The notes beneath the pieces were generated by a model. It was given only the letters and a program-made list of their open reading frames with translations, did no database searches and had not been told where the DNA came from. The position numbers and the translations under genes were made by a program. From the NCBI GenBank assembly GCA_028023455.1, contig JAQFVV010000507.1, forward strand, positions 122,501-186,500: 64,000 bases of DNA, read 5' to 3'. The DNA is from Epiperipatus broadwayi. Its lineage: Eukaryota; Onychophora; Udeonychophora; Euonychophora; Peripatidae. The number at the start of each line of letters is the position of its first letter. Within the stretch, counting starts at the first letter, position 1. Positions 47,760-60,199 of this stretch are shown one piece after another.

Positions 47760-49365
47760 AACTGATGAGTGCTGGTTCAGCATGAAATGCATCTTGGGGG
47801 TTATTTATCTTTTATTGTATCTTTATTTATATGAAATTATATATGAAATAAAAAAGAATGGAGAAATATGGAAGTTGTCTATCTATAAAAAAATATACAA
47901 TTTTTTTGAGAAGCTTATGTTAAAAATTCTTTATTAAACACTTTTTGTATATTTTCCATGGAATTATTTTATTAACTTTATTTATGCTTTATTAAGTCGA
48001 CAAGTTTATAATTGCAGTAAGCAATTCAGAAGTACATAAGTAAGTTTGACTTTACATAGATATGAAATAACTGTTAAATAGAATATAGAAGACTTTAATG
48101 AGTAAATAAAAATGTTTGCATGTGGCAGTGAGATTTAAGACAGATATTTTTGTTTTGAAATGTGTGTAGTATAATTGTTAAACATGGAGTTAAATTTACA
48201 GCAGTCAGTCAGATTTAGAAACCTAATTATTGCTTTTTACCCGTGAATTATATATACATAATTTGAGGCAACTAAATAGCTAAATAACGCTATCTCAAGA
48301 AATACACTTTTTAAATATAGACTAATTGAATCACATGACTTTCAAAGTAACACATATTAAAGCAGGAAATTTCATTCCAGTTTTGAAGGAAATTATTTGA
48401 TACTAAAAAAACTACCTAAAAAATAGTAAAATCTTAAAAAATGTTAGCAACTTTATTTTAAACTATTTTCATATAAAACTATGGATCTAGATTTAAAAAA
48501 TCTTGTGAAAATGAATACTTAGTGTGAATAGCTTTCAAATTGGTTGCCCCAACAAGCTGAAGCCAGATTGTTTAAAATGCAAACAAAATACATATTTCCA
48601 TGCACATATCTTTTAAAAGTTATTCACTTCTTAGTCATTGAAAATTTAAAAAAAAAATACATTCTATTCTAATATATTGTTTATGTGTATGTGTCTTATA
48701 ATAACTGTGTAAGTATGGGCATATGTATATGGATATAATATATGTGTATATATGCTGGATGAGACTGTTGATATAAATATAATGTATTTAGTTAAATTTA
48801 CTTTTGTTATTGAAATTTTTAGAAATGTAATTTAAACTTCTAGCTCACTTTTATTGTTCTGAAAAATAAATTTATTGTAAGAGATAATATTTTTTACTAG
48901 TGGATAGTTTTATGAATTAATTATTTGCTTAACTCTAAAAATATTATATTTTATATACATTTTTTATTTTATTAATTTTCTTTTTTTAAGATTATACAGA
49001 TTAGTTTGCATATTGTTTATTAATAAAACATTTTCATGATTTTATAAATAATAAATCATACACATATTAATAGTGCATGTGTATTCTACTGGTATGCTTA
49101 CAATCTAGCATCCAAGTTTGTTAAAATATAGAGATTTTTCATTCTCTATGCAAATTTAGGATTTGCATATTAGTATCTAGTCTATAGCCAACCAAGTTAT
49201 CTATCCAGTTATTTGCTAATGAATGAGGATTTAATGATTTTTAGTTGTAAAACAAGAAAGTGAAAGCATAAACTCTCATAACTTTTAATTTGATTAACCT
49301 AAAGAATACTATCTTCTCCTTTACAGTTTCTTTATAGAGAGATGCTAAAAAGATCTTTGTTATCT

Positions 49366-49417
<52 letters not shown>

Positions 49418-50500
49418 CCTAATGCTATACTAGTAATTAAAAATAAAATTGAAATTCATATAACACTACAATACTAGCCAAAAAAAACAAAATTTTACTA
49501 AAATTCTTTCACAATTATAATTTCATTCATTAACAAACATAATTCAGCTTTGTATATTCATGAACTTAATACAAGTCATATAATATTATTTGGCAATGCA
49601 AAGGTTATCTTTTATGAAAAGAGTAAATTGAAAAGAAGATAAAAATACATTTTGAAGGTAAAATTTTTTGAATCTGAGGCAATCAATCTCATATGACATC
49701 CTTTGATGTTAAAGATATTTGCATTTTGAAGTGAATGATGAAAAGGCTATTTTGTTTTGTATATATATGTTTAGTTGAATTTTACTTGAAAACATCTATT
49801 TGTTAATAGATAAGACCATGGTTATAGAAAAATTTTAATAAAATGTTGTTTTTTTGGATAGTATTATATGAATTTTTATTATATATATTGAAGCAGTCAA
49901 TCTTATCTTAAGATTGTGCTTCATGTTTCCATCTACTAACCTATGTTTAAATCCCTATTTCCCATCCCGCTCCTTTTGTCGTGTATATATATTTCATGTA
50001 TATATTTGAGATGCGCGCCTAAATTATAAAATGTAATGTTTCAATAACATGTTTTAAAATTATTATTAATTCTTTTTAGTAATTGTTAGTTCTTTTTTAT
50101 TAAAGTATTATAGATGCTGCTCAAATATATACATAGGGGCAAAACTTACTAACAAAATATTGATGTTTTAAATATTTCTTATATGTCATTTTTAGCTTTT
50201 TCTTTTTAAATTGCTTGTTTTTCTATTAAGCTATATATTTTTTATAAAATCCAATATGGAAGATGAGACTGTTGTAATTGTCCAAAAATAATTAAAAGGA
50301 GGTATTTTTTTAATTAAAGTTTTACTTAAAATAAATGGGATTAAGTAGATTAAAGATTTACTTGTATTAAAAACATGTTGTCAAATCTATTTCTAATCTG
50401 GAAATAGATTTGAATTTATTTTTGGACGTTATCTTACAATTGCATCTTCAAAAACAACTGATAAAAGAAAAGGTATAAAATGACTGAATTTTGAATCGGA
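47760..50500. other. AT-rich non-coding DNA, no gene seen
   Basis: It holds a long (AT)n run at about 49370-49413 and a perfect 13-bp hairpin at 50381-50413 (arms TCAAATCTATTTC and its inverse, 7-nt loop). Nothing else is recognisable. Confidence 0.6.
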
Positions 50501-52730
50501 GAGATTAACTACTATTGAAAGAGATTAGCTACTCTAGTGAAATGATTGTTAACATCGCGGTGAAACTTAAAATGATGTAGTAGTAAATCCATCATTTCCT
50601 GACCCTTGTGGGTCGTTTTCCACTGCCATAATATTCTGCTACATTCAAGTGAATTAAAGGCCCGATGGAGAACTTTAATAATGCTAATAGAAACTTGCTG
50701 TCATTAAGAATAATTCATTTGGATCCTCAATTCGCCGTACTTTAAAATGGATTCTTAAAATTGCAAGGTAAATTTCCAAGCCGCTACCTAATAGTCAATT
50801 TAGTCTAAATAATCTATCAAGATCTCTTCTCATATATTCTTTAACTTTGCTTTTTATATATATAAATAACATGTAATTTGCTCTTAAATAATTTATATAA
50901 ATTTAATTCTCTCTTATATGCTCTTTAATTTTGGTGCGGTCATTTATTTATATGTATTTATTATTTGATTTATATATCTGTTATTGATATGCCAATCTAA
51001 AACAATCTGATGAGTTGAATTTTGTAAAATATTTTCTGTCATTTTTAACTAAACCTTCATGAAAAGGTTATTAACGTCCCCTTTTAAATATACATATATA
51101 ATGCATTGTAAATTAATACGTTCGCCAGATTGTTTTATGAATCAACATTTTAGGTTCGTTTTTAATATAAAAAAAATTGATTTGTTTAACTCTGGATTTT
51201 CTACCGGTGTAAATCCAGAGTTAAATCTAATTAACGCTTTGAAATTTTATAAAATATTATTTATTTAATTCTAAAATGAGGTGACTTAATTGTTTTACAT
51301 ATATATATAACTGCTCGTTTTTTTTATACTCTTAAAATGTATGCTTAAAATATCAAATACCGTATTTATATAATCAGTTATTGTAAAATCAACGAAAGTG
51401 GGATTGATTTATTTTAAATATCAGAAAAGGGATGGGGGTGAATCTTAATGTTTTTTAAGTCAAATCTTAACTTATATTTTATTAAATGAAATATTCTCTC
51501 TATATATATTATAATTGCATTGCGTATTAAAGTATTCAAAAAAAGGGTCATTTATTTTGAAGCTGTCAAACTTAGCTCATGTCGTTAGAGACATTTATTC
51601 GTACTGCGTTTCTGTCATTAGCCTATCCTTCGTATATATTATGTGCTTCTTAATCTGGGGGTTACGACAAGATCGAACCCATAGATTTCTTCTCGTTCCA
51701 TAGATAGTTGATCTATCTGGAACCACATTTATTCCGTATAAAATGCCTCTGGCAGTGATCCCGTAAGTTTGGCACATGCTATGCATATTCACTTCGTAGA
51801 TGAAAGGGCCTCTCGCGTTGGTTATACCCGCAAAAGTCTTGGTTATACCCGCAAAAGTCTGGGCCACGCCATGCCTATCTACTTTTCTCTAAGCACTACC
51901 CAAGGAGGGGTGTGAGATTTCGTTTTCGTCCAGAAGCACGACTTTTCCTTTTCCTCTTAGTTATTTTTAGGCTATTATGTCAGCACCGCAAACTTCTTCT
52001 TATTATTATTATCTCTTGCTTCATGACCCAGTTGTAATGCTCTAATATTAAAATTAAGCTTTGCTTAAAATATATATAAATGCCAACTACTTCTATTTAT
52101 TAATTAAGTTTATTTCAATCTTATACAGTCCCACCATCGTAATTTATATATCTATTTAAGAGTATCTATGTGCCTTGGGGAAAATAAAGCGTTCATCTTT
52201 CTATTGTTAAAATAATTTCATTAAATATTTTGTCATAGTTTCAAATATAATTTTTTAACTGTCTTTTGTTTATTTTCACGACCTCAGTGGCGTGAAAATA
52301 GTTTATATCATATGTATAATGAATTTCGGAACGCTCCTAGAAAAATATGTTAGTCACCATGTGTCAGAACCGTAAATCAAAGCGTTAATAGCAATATTAT
52401 GTAATTCCTTTTATGAACTGATTGGCATCTTAATATTGGACCCACCAAAGATGTGTGTTTATTTGTAATATATTATTTAGCTAAGAAAAGCATATGAGAA
52501 CTAATAGCGTGAATGACACTATGTAATCGCTTGCTCATTCACGCACACACTAATGTCTATAATTTATTTATAAATGTATAATAATTTGTCAGTATATTAA
52601 AATATATTTTATTGTCTAACTTATTTGAGTAGTTCGAATTCTTTTCTCCACTTCCAAAAGTAAAGCCTGCTTAAATGTATTTTAATATAGTCATAGTTAA
52701 GAGATGTCTCATTGTCTTCTCCGCTCTCCT
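50500..52730. promoter_or_regulatory. GC- and CpG-richer island, function unknown
   Basis: CpG is frequent at 50540-50780 and 51590-51960 in contrast to the flanks. A 90-codon minus-strand frame (51595-51867) has balanced composition and includes an exact 21-bp tandem duplication (51819-51839 and 51840-51860) giving TFAGIT twice. A perfect 15-bp hairpin (51185-51199 and 51211-51225, loop containing ACCGGT) lies between. I recognise no protein domain and no tRNA. It could be an unmethylated regulatory element, an exon-bearing region, or a younger insertion that has not yet lost its CpGs. Confidence 0.3.
51185..51225. repeat. Perfect 15-bp hairpin
   Basis: TTTAACTCTGGATTT and AAATCCAGAGTTAAA flank the 11-nt loop TCTACCGGTGT. 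There is no poly-T run typical of a terminator, and no family is known to me. Confidence 0.9.
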
Positions 52731-52932
52731 AGTCGGCCGGATTTAAAATTAATTCTCATGTGCCATCACTATTATGTTATTCATTAGGTGTTTGATCTGG
52801 AGCTTATGGAGTGGGTTCAAATCCAGATTGGTCCCTGACCTAAATCTTGGGCTGGACTGGGTTTGGAGTACATTTTGTGAGTTCCAGCTCATGTTTAGAT
52901 GGATAAACATATTTTTACCGGCACAATATTTA
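52725..52932 (+). mobile_element. tRNA-derived SINE, copy 3
   Basis: It carries the best-preserved B box of the three copies (GGGTTCAAATCC at 52813-52824), preceded by TGATCTGGAGCTTATGGAGT, which parallels TGCTATCTGAGCTGTTGAGT of copy 1. The body (TCCCTGACCTAAATCTTGGG, GGACTGGGTTTGG, then GATGGATAAACATATTTTT) and the end ACCGGCACAATATT match copy 2. The A-box region is decayed. Confidence 0.62.
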
Positions 52933-52934
52933 AA

Positions 52935-54195
52935 AGAACAGGGGCAACATTACAATATTTTTGCTATCTTTTGTTCTATATTTTAAAAACGTATAGTGGC
53001 CCATTAAAAAAAATTAACATCTTCCTGAATATTATTTTCCTTTTTTTTTAAAAAAAAAAATTACACTCAGCATACTATCTTTTGCCTATTAGGGACAATT
53101 TTCAACTATTTATGACTAACACCACATTATCCAACAACTAGTTTTATTATGTTTCATATTTCAGAAAGCTTTCAATATTTTCCAATTGTCATTTTAAGTA
53201 TTCAAATTTTTGATCTACTGAAGTTTTACACTCTTAATGTCTAATCAACAATTAATTATTTTACAACATCGAATTTTTTTTTTTTTTTATCACTTAACTT
53301 TTTTAAACAGTTACAAGCTATATTTTACTCTATCAATTTTTACTTGGCTCTGTTTTTAAAACAAACCTACAACAAACTTAACTGATCAGCATTTGTTAAA
53401 GTTCAGTCGGATGATATATCGATATATTAAAAAATCTGATATACTGAATTCACTATTCTTTCACTTGTTTAATTTAAAAAAGGCATTTTATTTATAATTA
53501 AAATGATTCATTATAAAGGACATAAACAACAATAAGAACAAACATAAAACTTAAAATTATATTGTAAACTTAATTATGACATTAAATTGTAATAAAATAA
53601 TATACAAACCATTTTGTAAAATTAATAGAATATAAAGTATAAGCAATTATTAAAACTTCATCGCCATATTCTAAATTCTTTAACTGATTTTCGACGTCAT
53701 CTAAAACATCTTCCATGATAAAAATATTAATGCAAATTAAATAATTTTTTGATCACTGATTGGACAAATAATAATGTATAAGTTGTAAGATATAATTCTA
53801 TAAAAATTCATTAAAGACTATAACAGTACTTCCAGTTATAAGATTTTAGAATAAGTTGTATGGTTTGGTGCAGTGATGGATGTGAGAACTAAAGATTATA
53901 CAACTTTCCAAATCACAAACTATTCATGTATTTTTTTTTTTTATAAAGATAAGTGTACGATTACTTAAATCATTCATAAATTATTGTTTGATTATATTTT
54001 TTGGCAGACATAATCAAATTAAATTCAGTGAGATTAAAAATTATAAATTTTTTTTTTGTTAGATCAAAATTATACTTTTCTAGAAACATACTTGTAAAAG
54101 AGAGATTTCTTTTTTCTCTTACATAGTGTGAAAATTATTTCAAAAAATCAAAAATACACAATTTGTAATTATTTTGAGTTTTTTGGTCTTGTTAC
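52935..54195. other. AT-rich non-coding DNA, no gene seen
   Basis: It contains poly-T and poly-A runs (53042-53060, 53276-53290) and no recognisable frame. Confidence 0.6.
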
Positions 54196-54204
54196 AGATT
54201 AGAA

Positions 54205-55025
54205 TCTTCACTTTATTAAGTATGAAGATATTTAATATTCACACTTTCAGATCTAAGTACTTTAGACTGGCTTGGATATATAGAAAGACAAGTAAAGAAT
54301 AGGGTGGACCACCCTATTCTTGTTAAATTCTCTGTCTTGTATTTACAATCTGATTGGCTGTTATAGTAATGAGCGCGAGAGGTTTTGCAGTCTCTCAATT
54401 TAATTTCAATACTGTTTGTGCTTTATAGAAATAAATATTATTTACATACGTTACTGCATGTTATAACATCTAAAAACTACTACATAGTAAATCATAGGAT
54501 TTCATGCTGTATGTTTGTAATCTAAACTCAGTGTTTTAAGTGTGAAGATATTTAATATTCACGCTTTCCGATCTAACTTTAGACTGGCTTGGATATATAG
54601 AATGACAAGTAAAGAATAGGGTGGACTGCCCTATTCTTGTTAAATTCTCTGTCTTGTATTTATGATCTGATTGGCTGTTATAGTAATGAGCGTGAGAGGT
54701 TTTGCAGTCTCTCAATTTAATTTCAATACTGTTTGTGCTTTATAGAAATAAATATTATTTACATACGTTACTGCATGTTATAACATCTAAAAACTACTGC
54801 ATAGTAAATCGTAGGATTTCACACTGTATGTTTGTAATTTAAACTCAGTGTTTTGCTTTCAGATCTAAGTACTTTAGACTGGCTTGGATATATAGAAAGA
54901 CAAGTAAAGAATATGGTGGACCGCCCTATTCTTGTTAAATTCTCTGTCTTGTATTTACGATCTGATTGGCTGATACAGTAATGAGCATGAGAGGTTTTGC
55001 AGTCTTTCAATTTAATTTAAATATA
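54205..55025 (+). repeat. Three-copy ~300-bp tandem repeat with internal palindrome
   Basis: TTTAGACTGGCTTGGATATA starts at 54261, 54578 and 54873, giving unit lengths of 317 and 295 bp. The last junction lacks about 22 bp, and the third copy is cut off after AGGTTTTGCAGTCTTTCAAT. The copies are more than 90% alike by eye. Each holds AAGAATAGGGT facing ACCCTATTCTT across a 5-nt spacer (54295-54321 in copy 1). Each also has a TGATTGGCTG (inverted CCAAT-type) word followed by a CpG. Minus-strand frames of about 60 codons appear in copies 1 and 3 but not in copy 2, so I do not call them genes. Confidence 0.95.
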
Positions 55026-55029
55026 GTGT

Positions 55030-58000
55030 AAACAAAAACTGAAATAATAGCTCAGTATTATGAATATAATTATTAAAATTTATAAAAGTGGAATTAAAAT
55101 TTAACACTTAAAGTGAATTTTTCCTTTTCAAAAATTGCAATAATATAGTTTAATGATTGATTATCCTAAGCTGCTTAGAACAGTGATAGAACAATAAGTC
55201 TAAAAACTAAGGACACCTAGAATTAAGACGAATAAAATAGATAAAAATCTTAGTTTAGTTAATTGATTGAAACTGTTGTATTCCATTATTCAATTGCATA
55301 CTTGAATATTACATTATTTTCATATAATAAATATTGAAATGTTTAATTAAGAATATATTATATTCTATATAATTTATCTGATTTTAATTTAAAAGTTGGA
55401 TTAAGAAAAAAGTAAAATAGTTTTTTAAAAATAACTTCTATATATATGTTACCAATTATTTTATTTCATCTTAAAAGTTTTTAATTGAAAATATTTTTTG
55501 ATATCCAATTTTACTTTATAAAAAATAAATTAACTTTAATGTTTATAAATTAATATTTTATATGTTATTTTAAAATAATTTGAATAGTGATAGATAATTT
55601 TTATTTTTTAAAACATGTTTGTATTTTGTAATTACTATGTTTCAATAATATACTTTATTGACCAAAAGATGTGTTACATAAGTTTTACGAATGTTTTAGC
55701 AGGGTTTTTCCAGAGTTACAAAGACATTTCAATATATAGGGTATATAAACACAGACTGTCACACGACCCACCACTTTCCACACTATCTCATATCATTAAT
55801 ATACTTGAACACATATATGTTGAAAAGATAAATAATCACCAATATACATATTTTATGCCAAACCAGCAATCATCAGTTGGTCCAGATTATCATCTCTACA
55901 CATATATGCTATAAGTTCTCAGCTATATATTAAGATAGCCAAACCTCATACTTTAATGGACAGGCTTCAATATACTCCACACTCCAACTCTTCAACCATC
56001 CATCCAATTGATAATCTGATGATTGAATGCTCAAAGACCACCCTGAGTCTGAGATTCTTGTCACACCTATGTTGACCTAAGGTCAATCTGACTCCTCATG
56101 TACAGGACATAATCCATTTAATACATATACAAGGGATAGGCAGACATCTCTACTATGTAATAACTGAAATATATAGGGTCTACCTGTGTATAGACACAGG
56201 TATATAATAAGCCTGTGTGTTTCAATTAAAGGCATTTTAAATATAATGATTGTTTGTTGTTATATAAATTTGATTAACATTGCTGTTTACCATACAGTTT
56301 GTTTGTTATTATATAAATTTGATTAACATACAGTTATATGAACATTGGTAATTTACATGATTGTTTTTAATGATACTTTTTTTATAATATAGTACTGGAT
56401 GTATAAAAACCAAAATGTTCATAACCTTTGAATTAAAGTTTATTTACCTTGAGCTTGACTAGCCTGGTTGGATAGCCTTTTGTGGTGTTGAACTGATGTA
56501 ATGAGTGGCTGGAAAATAGTTTCTCATGTAAATAGTTGTATTATGAAGCAGATGAACTGTCCATGAAGGTTATTAGTACTGCTTGCTGTGGTTGTGGCCA
56601 CTTATAGGTTAGACTGGGCTCTAATGAATGACCAGCTTGCTGAAAAAATGTCTGGGGGGGATGACTATGTTGTTATCCCATGCTTTTAACTGGTATAATT
56701 ATTGATAAATGTGGATGGATACCTCCAGGTATTGTTGCCTAACAAGAAGGTGCAACTGGTACACCAGAAGGTAAGCAGAATAATGTGGCTGCATATGCTG
56801 TAGAAATGTTTAATCTTTGGAAGGATTGAGTTATATGGTGGATGGAAGTAGAGGATTGCCTGTATGCATTTAACATAATTTTCTGTGTGAAGTTTAATGC
56901 TTAGCATACATGGCATAGCCCACATAATAGATCAATATTTTTGTATAGTTGATGATACGACAGAAAGAAGGATGTTGGAAGTGTGTGCAGGTTGAGTACT
57001 TAGGAAGTCAAAAAACTTTGGTTCTAGTGCCCATTTTTTTTATAAATATATTTTGACAAATAAAGACTGATGACTCCTATGTAAAAATCTTAATTACAGG
57101 TTATTTTTTATATACTGTATGTAAGGAATTGGATTGTTGCAAACTTTAAAAAAGTGTTATTAAATATTGTAAAAAAAATTCTTCCTGAAATTTTAGTTGT
57201 TTTTTGATATGATATTGTTTATTATAACTACCTTAGAGCTAGAGTACTCATGTTAATTGTTAGTATGATATTAAGAAAGTAATATTTTTATATTTCTAGA
57301 AATAAAACTATATTTTATTGAACATAAATTCTTTGTGAAGTATGTAAATACAAAATAGTTGTTCCTATAGTAATTAAGAAATTTGCTACATTAATGTAGG
57401 ACCATAAAAGAACAGTACATATTTGATTATATTATTTATTTTAAACCTGAGTTGAAGTATGTAATGATTAAGAATTTTAAAGGTAACTAAATATTTAAAA
57501 AAAAAAAATTATATTGACTTTTTAATTAATATTAGAAAAGTTCAAGATGTATTTCTAAACATTATAATAATGGAAAAATTTACCAACTATAACTTGCTAT
57601 GCAGAACATTTCTGTGCATAGAACAAAATGTCTATAATATAGGACAAATATTTATCACCACTTGAATTATTAATAAATTAATAAGTCTGATATCAGGTTT
57701 TGATGTTGCTAGCTCTTATAGGAAGAGGGTGATATAAAAATCAAATGATGCAGATAAAAAGACTACTGAGTTAAACTTCTAGTTATGTAAAATTAGAAGC
57801 TTTGTAACTAGTTTTAATTGCAATGAATTTATTATTCACATAAGTAGTAATGTACAATTAGAATTGGGCTATCTGAATTCAGTTGTGACATTTTCTCTGC
57901 TAATAATAGTCATCTTGATGATATATGCGATCTATTTTTTGTAAAGATAAAAAGACATATCGCATTAAGTTTCCAAAAAGAGCACAAAGGATTTTTTATT

Positions 58001-59850
58001 ATAAATTGGGATTTCATTAATGGAATCACGAATGTAACTTCATGTTTATATCTTAGTTGTAATAGGTTTAAAATCTTGGATATTAAGCTTTAATGTTTTT
58101 TTTTATGAAATACAAATACTATATGTTTATTGTATATTTAAATATTGTCCAGAGAATCAACTAAATATATTTACGAAATGAAAGAGATTACATTTGAGCC
58201 AATGATGCAATAGGTCTAAGCTCCTTTACTTAGTTTTTACTCTTATCTAAATTCCACAAAGTAAATTTAATTTTTAAAGTAATTAAAAATAGTTTGATAT
58301 ACTTGATAATCCTGCAAAATTTGTTTATTAGTTCATAGGCAATGTATGTATCCTTTGTATATGTTGTTTTGGATGTTTGATGAAGTAATTTGTTATTCTG
58401 GTTAAAATTAATTGGTTTTAAATTTTTTTCACAAGATTGTTTTTGAAGATCTTTTTCTACCAGTGTTGAAGATTTATCACGTTTGTTTAGTAAATAGAAG
58501 ATTTATTTTCTCAATGTAGCTTAAAATAAATTTTATGGATCAAGTATAGTATAATTTATATTTGTATGAAGATGTAATTGAGCTATGCTAGGTCTGGTTG
58601 ACTTTATTAAAACAAAATGTTAAAGCTAAGGGAAAGTGGAATTAAAAAGTAAATGATACTTTAGAAGCCATAGAATGAAGGGATGTTGTTAACCTTTTAT
58701 TTGATAAGTGCTTCATCTCTCTATTATTAATGTTTGCACTTAAAGAAAATATTTAAAAACAAAATGATGCTGCTGTATTTTTGTATCCCAGTACATTGAA
58801 ACATAAAACAATTAGTAGTTTCTTTATCTGAGTCACATAGAGAACACATGGTCTCAATTCATAAAAAACTCAATTCTAATTTGATAAAGATATATATTGG
58901 TTAAAAGGCATCAAAAAGTTATAATATTTTGATTCTAGAAGCCTATGTTTATTTTAATAATGAGTTGATTACTGAAACTTAACATTTGATTGAGAGCATG
59001 TTTAGAGTTTTTTGGTAATGCAAGTATATCACAAAGAATAGTATTATTCTCAAATAAAGACAAATTAACTTTAATAAGTTTGGATATGATTTTTAATGTA
59101 TCTTGGAAGAAATTTCTACAAGGGTTGTTTTCAGATATAACATGTTATTAGCAATTATTTCCATGAGGACTTTAAATTCTACAAACTCTTCAAATAATTG
59201 TTTAACTGTACATTATCATTATCTGAATCCATACATACCTAAAGCACCTAGTATTCAGTTAAGAATTTGAATACTGAATTAACAACTAGATTCATGTTGA
59301 TTAATATTTTTTATTTATTGTTTACCATTAATATATTAAGCATCTTGCCAGGTATATCAAAGATAAACTAGTCTGAAAATTAGGCTTGAACTAATGAAAC
59401 TATTAATACCATTCAAATGGGGTATAACATATGATCTATTAAAAAAAAGATAATTATTGGAAAAAAAAAGTATCATTTGATAAAAATTGTGTTGCTATAA
59501 TAACATATTTTCCAGCATAAAGTAGTTTGAAAAATAAAATAAGTGTTACCAATAAACAACATAAAGTTCATCACTGATCTTTTGTACAATATTTATAGAT
59601 CAATGATAAGCCAATAAATAAAAATATAATCTACATATTTACCCATTTAAAAAGAATAAGTGATATAAACATGCAGTTTGTCATGTAAAAATTTTAGAAA
59701 AAAAGTTGTTTCCTGTAATAGATTTGCAGTTTATTAATAAAATAACACTCTTGAGAACTATATTTATTAAGTATTAGATTTATTTCTAAAATAATAATAC
59801 AATAAAAATCGCATAATTTAAATTATTTATGCATTTTGGTCTATGCAGTT
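55030..59850. other. AT-rich non-coding DNA with a less AT-rich patch at 55.7-56.9 kb
   Basis: The patch at 55740-56240 has mixed composition, a 9-bp inverted repeat (56181-56189 and 56194-56202, TACCTGTGT type) and a TATATAATAAGCC word just after it. This vaguely resembles an LTR promoter, but no partner LTR is seen. TATATAAATTTGATTAACAT occurs twice (about 56261 and 56313). Frames at 55615-55914 and 56686-56925 show no motif. The rest, 57.0-59.85 kb, is featureless AT-rich DNA. Confidence 0.5.
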
Positions 59851-59889
59851 AAATTTACTTTTCAAAGGACTTTATTAATCAATCAAGGG

Positions 59890-60090
59890 TTACATTCAAT
59901 TATTAGTTACACATAGTAGAATACAAATTGTTATATATAGTAGGTTACATAGAATTAATTAATAAACTTGGTTACATAAAATTAAATACATATACTTGAT
60001 TACATACAATTGATTACATAAACAAAAATACAAAACAAACAAACAAAAAATACTTATATCTAAAGCTGGTTACATAAAATTGAACTGTAA
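59890..60090. repeat. Degenerate short tandem repeat, GGTTACATAAAATT type
   Basis: Variants of TTGGTTACATAAAATT (also GATTACATACAATT and GGTTACATAGAATT) recur five or six times. It sits just downstream, in minus-strand sense, of LINE copy B and could be the variable 3' tail of that element. Confidence 0.65.
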
Positions 60091-60199
60091 AAATTATATA
60101 GTACATTCAAGTCTTCTTTCACCTTTTTTCTTTTTTTACATAGTGGAATCATGTATTAATTGGCAATTTCTTTGTATAGTTATCATATAGTGCACAATA

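Noticed and set aside
51650-51720. tRNA gene on the minus strand (GGGTTCGATC)
   Set aside because: The T stem does not pair and no A box lies at a suitable distance.
54216-55010. Similar ~60-codon minus-strand frames in the 300-bp repeat
   Set aside because: They are similar only because the DNA repeats; the middle copy has no such frame, so there is no sign of protein-level selection.
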